From an uncultured Oscillospiraceae bacterium (GTDB taxonomy: Bacteria; Bacillota; Clostridia; Oscillospirales; Oscillospiraceae): 64,000 nucleotides of DNA. The DNA is taken from positions 1 to 64,000 of the forward strand of contig CAKTKC010000009.1 in NCBI GenBank assembly GCA_934569225.1, read 5' to 3'. This document shows, piece by piece, positions 35,037-42,694 of the stretch (its first letter is position 1; the number at the start of each line of letters is the position of its first letter). The notes under the pieces were generated by a model that saw nothing but the letters and a program-made list of their open reading frames with translations, did no database searches and had not been told where the DNA came from. The position numbers and the translations under genes are program-made.

Positions 35037-35684
35037 ATGAAAATTGCACTTTTCGGTGCGACCGGACGGATTGGCCAAATCGTTCTGCGTCGTGCTCTGG
35101 AGCAGGGATACCAGGTGAATGCTTATTCCAGAAGAGAAATCACAACTTCTCACGAAGAGCTGACCGTGATTCGCGGCGAGCTGGCTGAGGAGGAAAAGGT
35201 GCGTCAAGCGATCCATGGTGTCGATGCTGTGGTATGCGTTTTGGGGGAATTTCGTCAGTTGGATGTGATTCCTCCTGCATATGAGCGAATTCTGAAAGTT
35301 ATGCAAGAAGAAAATGTTTCTCGCTTCATTACACTTTTGACTCCCGCCAGCATCTCTCATCCGAAAGACAAAATCTGCATGGCCACTGTTTTCCCGAAAA
35401 TTGCCGTTCGCATCAAAGACTCCAAAGAAAGCCTGATTGGTTCGCAGAAGGTAGCACAGATGGTGGCAAACTCACCTCTACAATGGACGATCGTACGCTG
35501 CATCTGGCCCATTGATGCGCCCTATACCGGTAAAGTTAATGCCGGATACGGCGTTCCATTGGGCGAAAAGAATATGCACCCGATCAAAGTCAAAATATCT
35601 AGAGAGGATATTGCGCAATTTCTGCTGGATCAGGTAAAAAGCAAGCGTTATATCTGCGACATGCCAATTATCGGCGGATTCTAA
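35037..35684 (+). CDS. NAD(P)-binding (NmrA/SDR-like) protein A
   Basis: This 215-residue cytoplasmic protein has a Rossmann nucleotide-binding N-terminus (ALFGATGRIGQIVLRRAL, the GxxGxxG pattern) and an atypical SDR core (GVDAVVCVLGE). The C-terminus ends FLLDQVKSKRYICDMPIIGG. The usual SDR YxxxK is not obvious. It is a paralogue of the protein at 37923. AAGGAGG precedes the ATG and the symporter gene follows 24 bp on. Oxidation of a sugar or epimerase-like chemistry is possible; the reaction is unknown. Confidence 0.8.
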   Translation: MKIALFGATGRIGQIVLRRALEQGYQVNAYSRREITTSHEELTVIRGELAEEEKVRQAIHGVDAVVCVLGEFRQLDVIPPAYERILKVMQEENVSRFITLLTPASISHPKDKICMATVFPKIAVRIKDSKESLIGSQKVAQMVANSPLQWTIVRCIWPIDAPYTGKVNAGYGVPLGEKNMHPIKVKISREDIAQFLLDQVKSKRYICDMPIIGGF

Positions 35685-35708
35685 GCACGAAAAGAAGGAG
35701 AAAAGACG

Positions 35709-37031
35709 ATGAATAAAACAAATAAAGGTTTGACCTTCCGTCACCAGTTTTCCTATGCGTTGGGCGACCTGGGTGGATGCATGACTTTTGCCATCATGGG
35801 TTCTTTCCTGCTGCCCTACTACACGGATATTGCCGGTCTAAGCATCGGTTCTGTGGCCACCATGTTCCTGCTCCTAAAAGTTTGGGACGCAATCAATGAC
35901 CCCCTGATGGGCACCCTGTTGGATAAGCTTTTTGCAAAATGCAGATTCAAAGGCGGTAAGTTCCGTCCTTGGATGATCCGATCAGCTCCGATCATGGCCA
36001 TTACTGCTATCATGATGTTCAACATTCCTGTAGGCATGGGCCTAAGTGCCAAGCTGGTTTGGGCTTACGTAACCTATCTGCTGTATGAAGGCAGCTATAC
36101 CGTGTTCAACGTTCCTTACTCCTCTTTGATCAGCGCTATGGCCGTTGACGATACCGAACGTGCTAAGCTGTCCTCTGCCCGCGGCCTGGGATCCATTGTT
36201 GGCAACTTGCTGCCCACTATCGCATTCCCTATCATTATCAGCTCTTTCACTGCCAATCCGGCCATGGGTTACACCGTCGGTGTTTCTGTATGCGCCGCCA
36301 TCGGCTTTATTGCTTGCCTGCTGTCCGGCCTGTGGGGTGAAGAGCGTATTGATCCTCCTGCTGTCGATGCAAAGAATGTGAAGGCTACCGATGTGCTTCA
36401 GGTTTTGCGTACCAATCGTTCCTTCTGGGGCATTTCCATCGCTGCAATGTGCGACGTCATTGCATTTACCATTACCAACACGCTGGGCGTTTATTTGTAT
36501 CGTGATGTCTTTGGCGCGCTCCCCATGATGAGTCTGGCATCCATGGTTATGATGGGATGCAATGCCATTTCCATGCTGTTCATTCCTAAGGCCGTAAAGA
36601 AGTTCGGTCTGGAAAAGACAAATCAGGTTTCTGTTCTTATTGGGTTTGTGCTGTATGCGCTGCTGCTCCTGCCCTCCAATGTTGCTGTTTACATGGTTCT
36701 TGCGAATTTGGCACTGACATTCACCAAGGTGCCTATCCAGCTGCAGTGGGGCATGGTCGGTGATGTTATCGACCTGAATGAAAAGCTCACTGGCAAGCGT
36801 TCTGAAGGTTCTACCTACGGAATCTTTAACCTGTCTCGCCGTTTTGGTCAGGCGATTGGTTCCTCCGCTGCCGCTATGATTATCGGCCTTGTCGGCTATA
36901 ACGCAACTCTTGCCACGCAGACTGCCCAGACCTTGTCTAACATCCGTCTGGCTATCATTAGCATTCCTATGCTGAGCGCTGCCCTGATCTGGGTTGCCCT
37001 GCGCTTTATCTGGAATCCCGTTAATAAGTAG
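35709..37031 (+). CDS. glycoside-pentoside-hexuronide (GPH) type symporter
   Basis: This 440-residue integral membrane protein of the MFS_2/MelB-like family has about 12 helices. The N-terminal block YALGDLGGCMTFAIMGSFLLPYYTDIAGL and the loop WDAINDPLMGTLLDKLF are characteristic. VPYSSLISAMAVDDTERAKLSS matches the conserved central loop. It would import a glycoside by cation symport. It is co-transcribed with the NAD(P)-binding gene and is the probable uptake route for the substrate of the GH3 enzyme downstream. Confidence 0.88.
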   Translation: MNKTNKGLTFRHQFSYALGDLGGCMTFAIMGSFLLPYYTDIAGLSIGSVATMFLLLKVWDAINDPLMGTLLDKLFAKCRFKGGKFRPWMIRSAPIMAITAIMMFNIPVGMGLSAKLVWAYVTYLLYEGSYTVFNVPYSSLISAMAVDDTERAKLSSARGLGSIVGNLLPTIAFPIIISSFTANPAMGYTVGVSVCAAIGFIACLLSGLWGEERIDPPAVDAKNVKATDVLQVLRTNRSFWGISIAAMCDVIAFTITNTLGVYLYRDVFGALPMMSLASMVMMGCNAISMLFIPKAVKKFGLEKTNQVSVLIGFVLYALLLLPSNVAVYMVLANLALTFTKVPIQLQWGMVGDVIDLNEKLTGKRSEGSTYGIFNLSRRFGQAIGSSAAAMIIGLVGYNATLATQTAQTLSNIRLAIISIPMLSAALIWVALRFIWNPVNK

Positions 37032-37041
37032 AGGGTAAAGT

Positions 37042-37073
37042 GTCGCCCTTCCGAAACGACATGGAAGGGCGAC
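37042..37073. terminator. terminator between the symporter and tetR
   Basis: An 11-bp perfect stem (GTCGCCCTTCC and GGAAGGGCGAC, 10-nt loop) lies between the convergent symporter and TetR genes, 10 bp from each stop codon. Confidence 0.75.
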
Positions 37074-37082
37074 TTGTATTTC

Positions 37083-37652
37083 TTATAGCAGATCAGAAAT
37101 ATGCTGGCGGGAAATAGTTGAAATTAAGTTTTTGACTTCTTGGATGGTGTAATAGCCATCAGATTTGATCCACATCATGATGACACCCATTACACCTCTT
37201 ATCGTGTATTCAGCCATCAGATCAAAGCTCTTTTTCTTTCTCACATAGTGCAGCTGATCCCGCATAATTCCTTCGGAAATCCAACTCTGGAAAATAGCAG
37301 TCATTTTAGAGGACAGTTCTGTCTCCAATCCGCCTTTTACCATCAGACGATAAAAGCTTATGTCGTTTTGAATTGTGTTCAGTATTTTGTCCACCGATTG
37401 CCGCTCCAGTTCCGAAGAGGAATGTTGAGCAGAAAAAATGCTTCGAATCTGTTGTAAGTGGACCTCTATAACATCATCACGTAAGGCATCCTTGTCCGGA
37501 TAATGCAGATAGAATGTATTTCGGTTTACCATAGCTGAGTCTGTTATTTCCCGAATGCTGATTCTGTTATAATCTTTTTGCTCCATCATGTTCAGTAATG
37601 CTTGATGTAGCATTTTTCTGGTGCGGATTACCCGCAAATCCCTTGTATTCAT
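37083..37652 (-). CDS. TetR-family regulator
   Basis: This 189-residue regulator has an N-terminal TetR helix-turn-helix (TRKMLHQALLNMMEQKDYNRISIREITDSA, with recognition helix VNRNTFYLHYPDKDAL) and a helical C-terminal ligand domain. It sits inside the GH3/symporter cargo locus, convergent with the symporter and divergent from the second NAD(P)-binding gene. The obvious inference is local repression relieved by the imported compound or a breakdown product. Confidence 0.88.
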   Translation of the reverse strand: MNTRDLRVIRTRKMLHQALLNMMEQKDYNRISIREITDSAMVNRNTFYLHYPDKDALRDDVIEVHLQQIRSIFSAQHSSSELERQSVDKILNTIQNDISFYRLMVKGGLETELSSKMTAIFQSWISEGIMRDQLHYVRKKKSFDLMAEYTIRGVMGVIMMWIKSDGYYTIQEVKNLISTISRQHISDLL

Positions 37653-37922
37653 ACACCCTCCCCCTTATACTATCAAATAGGCGATTGTAAAAGTCAGAAA
37701 ATGAAAATTGAATAGAAATTCTAATGTCAATCCTCTCATTGAGGAAAAAATTTCTGTTGGCTAGAAAAGGAAATTGTAAACTCTTTTGCCGATGACAAGT
37801 TGAGGAGCGCAGAGAAAAAGCCGCTACTGCTCATAGAAAAAGCAATTGATTTTCAAGGTTTTTTGAATGGTTTTTGAATTTTGTAAACAACTAATACTAT
37901 CAAACTAATGGAGATAAGATTT
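37653..37922. promoter_or_regulatory. divergent control region, tetR / NAD(P)-binding gene
   Basis: This 270-bp AT-rich gap carries ATACTATCAAA twice, at 37667-37677 (15 bp upstream of tetR) and 37894-37904 (19 bp upstream of the plus-strand gene). The near-palindrome TTGTAAACAA lies just before the second copy. The repeated 11-mer at both starts is a candidate TetR operator. No gene is seen within the gap. Confidence 0.45.
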
Positions 37923-38534
37923 ATGAGAATTACTATTTTTGGTTCTTCCGGTCGTATTGGCCGCGAGGCGGTTAACTATGCTCTCAAAAAAGGGTATGAT
38001 GTCGTTGCTTTTATGCGTCCGAATCGATATCTGGAGGTAGAACATCCCAATCTCACGTGTATTAAGGGTGAATTTACTGACATGGACAAACTAAAAAAAG
38101 CCGTTTTGGACTCAGATGCAGTAGTGGTCACCCTTGGCGGTTTTTTCCAAGAGAGTCTGCGTATCTGCTACTATAACCTTATGCAAGCAACTGAAGAAGT
38201 TGGCCCCAAGCGTTTGATTGCATTGTTCACTCCCTGTGTGGTCGACAAAGGTGATAAGTTTTGCTGGAATACCGTATTTCCTAATGTCTGGACTTCTCTC
38301 TGGTTCCGCAAGGGCCGCAAGGGTTTGAAGATCTGCAGCGACCGCGTGCGCTATTCCAACCTGGATTGGACCATTGTTCGTTATCTGGAGCCTGTTGACG
38401 GTGAATACACCGGAGATGTTAAGATCGGCTTTGATGTAAAGCAGAAAATCCGTCGTGCGGATGTGGCTGCGTTTATGGTCGATCAGGTGGAGGATACCCG
38501 CTTCATTCGTCAGATGCCCATTGTTGGTTCGTGA
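37923..38534 (+). CDS. NAD(P)-binding (NmrA/SDR-like) protein B
   Basis: This 203-residue Rossmann protein (TIFGSSGRIGREAVNYALKKGYDV, VLDSDAVVVTLGG) ends FMVDQVEDTRFIRQMPIVGS, which parallels the ending of the protein at 35037. The two are diverged paralogues bracketing the symporter and regulator. I used the ATG at 37923 because GGAG lies nine bases upstream; the ATG at 37908 has none. It lies 56 bp before the GH3 gene. Its reaction is unknown; an oxidoreductase or epimerase acting on the sugar is plausible. Confidence 0.8.
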   Translation: MRITIFGSSGRIGREAVNYALKKGYDVVAFMRPNRYLEVEHPNLTCIKGEFTDMDKLKKAVLDSDAVVVTLGGFFQESLRICYYNLMQATEEVGPKRLIALFTPCVVDKGDKFCWNTVFPNVWTSLWFRKGRKGLKICSDRVRYSNLDWTIVRYLEPVDGEYTGDVKIGFDVKQKIRRADVAAFMVDQVEDTRFIRQMPIVGS

Positions 38535-38590
38535 GAATTATAACATGAAATCAACTTCGAAATCAAGTTCAAAGTTTTGAGGGGAACTAA

Positions 38591-40366
38591 ATGATTCATG
38601 TAGATTTGAAAGCAAAACCCTATTACTTGTCTGATGAGGATATCGCATGGGTGGAATCCACCATTGCTGGCATGACCGATGAGGAAAAGATTGGTCAGCT
38701 GTTCTTTGAAAACCGCGGCATGGCTTCTGATGAAGAACTGATTGAGCTGGTCACCAAGTATCATATCGGCGGCTACCGCTACAACGGCATCAAATCCGAC
38801 CGGGTGCAGCATCAAGTTCGTGTGCTGCAAACGAACTCCAAAATTCCTCTGTTCGTTGCTTGCAACACGGAATCCGGCGGCAATGGCTCGGGCACGGACG
38901 GCACATATCTGGGGCAAGGGGTCAAGATCGGTGCAACCAACAATGTCCAGTATGCTTATGAGCTGGGCCGTATGTCTAATGAAGAGGCCGCTTCTATGGG
39001 CAATAACATGGCATTTGCTCCCGTCTGCGATATCCACTATAACTGGGAAAATACTGAAGTCGTCATGCGTGCCTTTGGTAACGATGTAGGCCGTGTTGCC
39101 GCTATGAGTAAGGCCTATATGGATGGCGTTCATGCCAATCCCGGCTATGCCTCCGTTGCCAAGCATTTTCCCGGCAATGGCCAGGATTTTCGGGATGCCC
39201 ACCTGTCCTCCAACATCAATGAGTTTACCGAAGAAGAGTGGATGGCCACCTATGGCAAGGTGTATAAGGCCCTGATTGCTGGTGGCGTAGACGGCATTAT
39301 GGGCGGTCATATCATGATGCCCAAGTATATGCGTGAACTGTACGGCACCGAGGATAAGGATATGATGCCCGCAACGCTGTGCTATGAGCTGATGACAGAC
39401 CTGCTGCGTAACAAGCTGGGATTCAACGGTTTTGTTGTTACGGACGCGACCCACATGGTGGGCATGACCAACCGCATGACCCGCAAGGATATGGTAGCGG
39501 CCACTATCAACGCAGGCTGCGATATGTTCCTGTTCTTTAACGATCCTGACGAGGATTTTGGCTACATGATGGATGCATGGAAAACCGGTGTTATCAGTGA
39601 CGAGCGCATTCATGATGCCCTGCGCCGCGTTCTGGGACTGAAAGCCAAGATGGGCTTGAACAAGAAGTCTAAGGAAGATATCGTTCCCCAGCCCGAAGCA
39701 CTGTCCATTATCGGCAAGCAAGAATACAAGGATATGGCTGCTGCCATTTCCAAGGATGCCATCACCCTGGTCAAATATCTGGATGGAAATGTTTTGCCTT
39801 TGACTCCCGAAAAATATAAGAAAATCATGATCGTCTATGTTAAGGGCAACGACGGTGCCATGGCACAGCTGATGAAGTTTTCTTTCGGTGCAAGTCCGCA
39901 GAAAAATGCCGCAGAACGGTTGTGCGAATTACTGCGGGCAAAGGGTTTTGATGCCTTTGTTTACGAAAGCCCTATGCAGATTGCGGAACGGATGATGAAG
40001 GAAGATAAACAATTGAACTTCATGGATATCTACCGTTTGGGTAAGGCTGCCATTGCCGATTTCAAGGAGCAGCAAGATCTGGTCATTACGGTCTATGATG
40101 TGAACGTCGGCCGTCCCAGCTTCGGTATGAGCAAGGGCGGCGGTGAGATCCCCTGGTATGTCCATGACATGACCACTATCGGCATCAGCGTCAATGCTCC
40201 CACTATGTTGGCGGATGTTCCCACTGTCCGTACCTACATCAATGCTTACGACTCAAAGCCTCATACCATGGAGGCTCTGGTGGATAAGCTACTGGCTGGC
40301 TCTGAATCCTTCACCGGTATCGACCCCATTGACTCCTTTTGCGCTCTGTGGGACACAAGAATCTAA
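38591..40366 (+). CDS. glycoside hydrolase family 3 protein of the cargo locus
   Basis: This 591-residue cytoplasmic GH3 is homologous over its full length to the proteins at 16971 and 21458. It starts MIHVDLKAKPYYLSDEDIAW, carries the loop KHFPGNGQDFRDAHLSSN (D-x-H again) and the nucleophile block FVVTDATHMVGM, and has a C-terminal alpha/beta domain. Its codon use is visibly more A/T-ending than that of the 17-23 kb homologues, which suggests separate acquisition. It is the last gene before a strong terminator. Substrate unknown, probably the compound imported by the GPH symporter. Confidence 0.87.
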   Translation: MIHVDLKAKPYYLSDEDIAWVESTIAGMTDEEKIGQLFFENRGMASDEELIELVTKYHIGGYRYNGIKSDRVQHQVRVLQTNSKIPLFVACNTESGGNGSGTDGTYLGQGVKIGATNNVQYAYELGRMSNEEAASMGNNMAFAPVCDIHYNWENTEVVMRAFGNDVGRVAAMSKAYMDGVHANPGYASVAKHFPGNGQDFRDAHLSSNINEFTEEEWMATYGKVYKALIAGGVDGIMGGHIMMPKYMRELYGTEDKDMMPATLCYELMTDLLRNKLGFNGFVVTDATHMVGMTNRMTRKDMVAATINAGCDMFLFFNDPDEDFGYMMDAWKTGVISDERIHDALRRVLGLKAKMGLNKKSKEDIVPQPEALSIIGKQEYKDMAAAISKDAITLVKYLDGNVLPLTPEKYKKIMIVYVKGNDGAMAQLMKFSFGASPQKNAAERLCELLRAKGFDAFVYESPMQIAERMMKEDKQLNFMDIYRLGKAAIADFKEQQDLVITVYDVNVGRPSFGMSKGGGEIPWYVHDMTTIGISVNAPTMLADVPTVRTYINAYDSKPHTMEALVDKLLAGSESFTGIDPIDSFCALWDTRI

Positions 40367-40381
40367 TCAGCACATAACGTT

Positions 40382-40407
40382 GGCCACCGTCTAATGAGAC
40401 GGTGGCC
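40382..40407 (+). terminator. terminator of the cargo locus
   Basis: GGCCACCGTCT and AGACGGTGGCC form an 11-bp perfect stem with a 4-nt loop, followed by ATTTTAG. It lies 15 bp past the GH3 stop. Confidence 0.85.
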
Positions 40408-40410
40408 ATT

Positions 40411-40560
40411 TTAGTGTAGATTCTCAACTTTAGCGATTCGTGATAATCGTTTCTTTCGTGTTTCCGAATACGGTGCAGTCAGCCGGATGCTGATTTTGCT
40501 TTTATCGATCTCGAAGCGCAGGCCGCCTTGCTCATCATCGTCGGTCTGTTGGCACAGTTC
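40411..40560 (-). pseudogene. C-terminal remnant of an unidentified mobile-element protein
   Basis: An open minus-strand stretch of 49 codons (…GGLRFEIDKSKISIRL, then APYSETRKKRLSRIAK) has protein-like composition and a natural stop. It has no start codon of its own and is out of frame with the topB-like fragment beside it. I read it as the end of a decayed gene joined by deletion. Its function is not recognised. Confidence 0.35.
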
Positions 40561-40562
40561 AT

Positions 40563-40679
40563 ATACTTCTGGCAGTCAGACAGATAGTAGCTACTTCGGA
40601 AAATCAGCTCACCCTCCCGTTCGGCATCGCAGACGTTGACAACTTCGGTTACATCCTCCCGGTTCATCGGATTTTTCAT
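40563..40679 (-). pseudogene. topoisomerase III (TopB-like) fragment
   Basis: About 39 codons encode REDVTEVVNVCDAEREGELIFR. This matches the TOPRIM DAGREGELIFR motif of type IA topoisomerases carried by conjugative elements, with Glu in place of Gly. A stop codon lies just upstream and the frame drifts off after about residue 39. Only a remnant of a roughly 700-residue gene remains, so a larger conjugative element has been deleted here. Confidence 0.6.
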
Positions 40680-40744
40680 GATGGAAAACTAATCCCGCTT
40701 GTCGGGGGAATCACAAATCGAAAGGGACAGTAAATCCTCAATTT

Positions 40745-40915
40745 TTATCTGCTTCTGTTTTCTTTCCATTCCTGAAACGCCCGTTGTCCTTCTTCCGTTT
40801 CGTAAAACGCCTGGATTTTCGGAAGTAAGAACCTTGCAAACTGTTCCAGATCCTCCACCGGCACGCCCTGATGTGCTGCATTTTCTTTCCGCCTATTACT
40901 CTCCCGTTCCGTCAT
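40745..40915 (-). CDS. small hypothetical protein downstream of the relaxase
   Basis: This 56-residue charged, helical protein starts MTERESNRRKENAAHQGVPV and contains DLEQFARFLLPKIQAFYETE and the ending EWKENRSR. An AAAGGAAAACAGG-type ribosome site precedes the ATG. It lies 73 bp after the MobV stop on the same strand. Similar short proteins accompany relaxase genes in gut mobilisable elements as far as I recall, but I assign no function. Confidence 0.55.
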   Translation of the reverse strand: MTERESNRRKENAAHQGVPVEDLEQFARFLLPKIQAFYETEEGQRAFQEWKENRSR

Positions 40916-40988
40916 GTACCTGTTTTCCTTTAACCCATCCGGTCTCCTTTCCGCCGGGCCGTCCCCGGCGCCTGCTCATTCCATCTGC

Positions 40989-42281
40989 TCACAACTGCAT
41001 TTCCCAATCCCGGTTCCGCTGCTGCGTCCGATTCTGCCGTGTTACCGATTGCTCACGACGGTGCTCCCGCAGAACCCCCGAAAGGAATTCGTTGACACGC
41101 CGCGGCGCGATTTTTACCGCCTCGCGATAAGAGCGCGTATCCATCCAAAGCTGATGCAGACGCTCCTCCGTTTCTTCCGCCTCACGGCGCAGCCGCCACA
41201 GCATCGTGCCGCTATTCTGGAGCTCCTGCGCCAGATGGCGGTTTTCCACCTGCAATCCTGCCGCCGATTCCGCCAGCTTCAGCAGCCTCGCATAATCATC
41301 CTCGGGCAGCTCGATACGTTTTGTCAAAGTCTTCCGTCTGCTGCGCCCGTGCATCTGCCGTACATCGCCTATGTCGGCCTGTACAGCCCGTAAATCGCCT
41401 GCTGCGGCTGTAACCTCGCCGCGCAGTTCATCCCGCTGTTTTCGGGCTTCTTCCGCCTGTGTACCCAGGTCTCCAATTTCCTGCCGAAGTTCCTGCACAG
41501 CCTGCCTGTCCTGTTTGACCTTGTATTCCAGTACATCCAGGTGCTCCGCCGTACTCCCCTCGATACCACGTTCAAAATCCGTGAAACCCGCCGCCTTCAT
41601 GTGTTCGTAAAAAGCGGTTTGCAGCAGGCTGTAAGAACTGATAAGCCTCGGCCTGCCGTCTTTTTTCAGCACTGGTCTGCCAGTTTCATCTGTCGCCGGG
41701 ACCATCGGCCACTTTTTACTATGGCTTACCTGCATGACCGTTTCCCGAACGGTCCCACGCAGTGCGGGGTCCCTGCATCGCTTTGACCACCGGATCTCCT
41801 TTTCCACCACCGGAAGATAAATAACATGCATGTGGTAATGGAACACATCTTTTCCAAGCCTGTCGCTGGCTTCCCGGTTCCTCTCGTCCGCGTGCATCAC
41901 CGCTGATATCACATATTGTTCTCCGCCTGCGATCTGTTTGGCCAGTTCATACGCTTCGGCATAGAACTTTTTTGCGTACTCATATCCGCCGTGCCGCTCG
42001 AAATATTCCGTATTTACATCAAATACCATTTCATCAAATACATAAGCGTCCGGCTTTAAGCCGCGGGTGCTTACGGCTCCCTCCGCGACCATCCTGTCGA
42101 ATTGCTGTGCATATGTTGGTGCATTACATGCTTTGAAAACGACATTTTGGCCGCTGTACTCCAGTAAAACATCCGGATTCGAGTACACTTCATTTTTTCG
42201 CTCGTTATGCCTTTCCCGCACCCCGATTGCGTTTTTGCGGTAACGCTCATTGCGCACCACCGTCCTGCTCGTTTTCCTTAT
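40989..42281 (-). CDS. MobV/Pre-type relaxase (plasmid recombination/mobilisation protein)
   Basis: This protein of about 430 residues has an N-terminal Mob_Pre relaxase domain. The metal-binding triad region reads MHADERNREASDRLGKDVFHYHMHVIYLP split across about residues 120-150, followed by RETVMQVSHSKKWP. A long coiled coil runs from about residue 235 to the end. A perfect GGAGGA lies upstream, but the codon at the expected start (42281-42279) is ATA. GTG at 42260 or 42257 are alternatives. The frame stays open to 42569 through the oriT-like hairpins, which is unlikely to be coding. It nicks oriT for mobilisation. Confidence 0.8.
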   Translation of the reverse strand: MRKTSRTVVRNERYRKNAIGVRERHNERKNEVYSNPDVLLEYSGQNVVFKACNAPTYAQQFDRMVAEGAVSTRGLKPDAYVFDEMVFDVNTEYFERHGGYEYAKKFYAEAYELAKQIAGGEQYVISAVMHADERNREASDRLGKDVFHYHMHVIYLPVVEKEIRWSKRCRDPALRGTVRETVMQVSHSKKWPMVPATDETGRPVLKKDGRPRLISSYSLLQTAFYEHMKAAGFTDFERGIEGSTAEHLDVLEYKVKQDRQAVQELRQEIGDLGTQAEEARKQRDELRGEVTAAAGDLRAVQADIGDVRQMHGRSRRKTLTKRIELPEDDYARLLKLAESAAGLQVENRHLAQELQNSGTMLWRLRREAEETEERLHQLWMDTRSYREAVKIAPRRVNEFLSGVLREHRREQSVTRQNRTQQRNRDWEMQL

Positions 42282-42336
42282 CGGCTCCTCCTTTCTCCTT
42301 GTACCGGCCTGTGCATCCGCCGTCCTGCGGGGCGCG

Positions 42337-42398
42337 CAGACGCTTTTGAAAGCGTCTGACCCACTAAGACACTTTCCGGCCAGGGCCGGCAAAGTGTC
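42337..42398 (-). other. probable oriT with two hairpins
   Basis: CAGACGCTTT and AAAGCGTCTG pair perfectly around TG (42337-42358). Nine bases on, GACACTTTCCGGCC and GGCCGGCAAAGTGTC (42368-42398) pair with one bulged base. Located just upstream of the MobV gene, these match the usual position and shape of a MobV oriT. The nick site was not identified. Confidence 0.6.
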
Positions 42399-42597
42399 CG
42401 TGGGCCCGCTGCGGCGGGAGGGAAGTGGCGGCGGCTGTGCTGCTCTGTTTGGCCTTTGTTCTGCCGCCGCCCATCTCCATGCTGTCCTGCCGTTGACGCC
42501 CGTGGCGGAACGGTTTCGCTCTGAAACATTCCGCCGCTTTCCGTGTCTGTGATATATGTCAGCATACATCCCGACACATTAAGCGTATCACTGCTTG

Positions 42598-42626
42598 TTT
42601 TCAATGACAAGATGTGTTACTATAAT
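42598..42626 (+). promoter_or_regulatory. promoter of the DUF6076-like gene
   Basis: TTTTCA (42598-42603), 17 bp, TATAAT (42621-42626) lies about 70 bp upstream of the start codon, on the opposite strand from the relaxase. Confidence 0.5.
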
Positions 42627-42694
42627 TTCGTGTAGGATAAAAGAACACGCTTTGTGAGCTGCTATGAAACACAGGCAAATTCACACAGGGTAGG

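Noticed and set aside
42282-42569. 96-codon N-terminal extension of the relaxase
   Set aside because: It crosses two strong oriT-like hairpins, has low-complexity Arg/Pro/Gly content and no ribosome site. The conserved protein starts near 42281.
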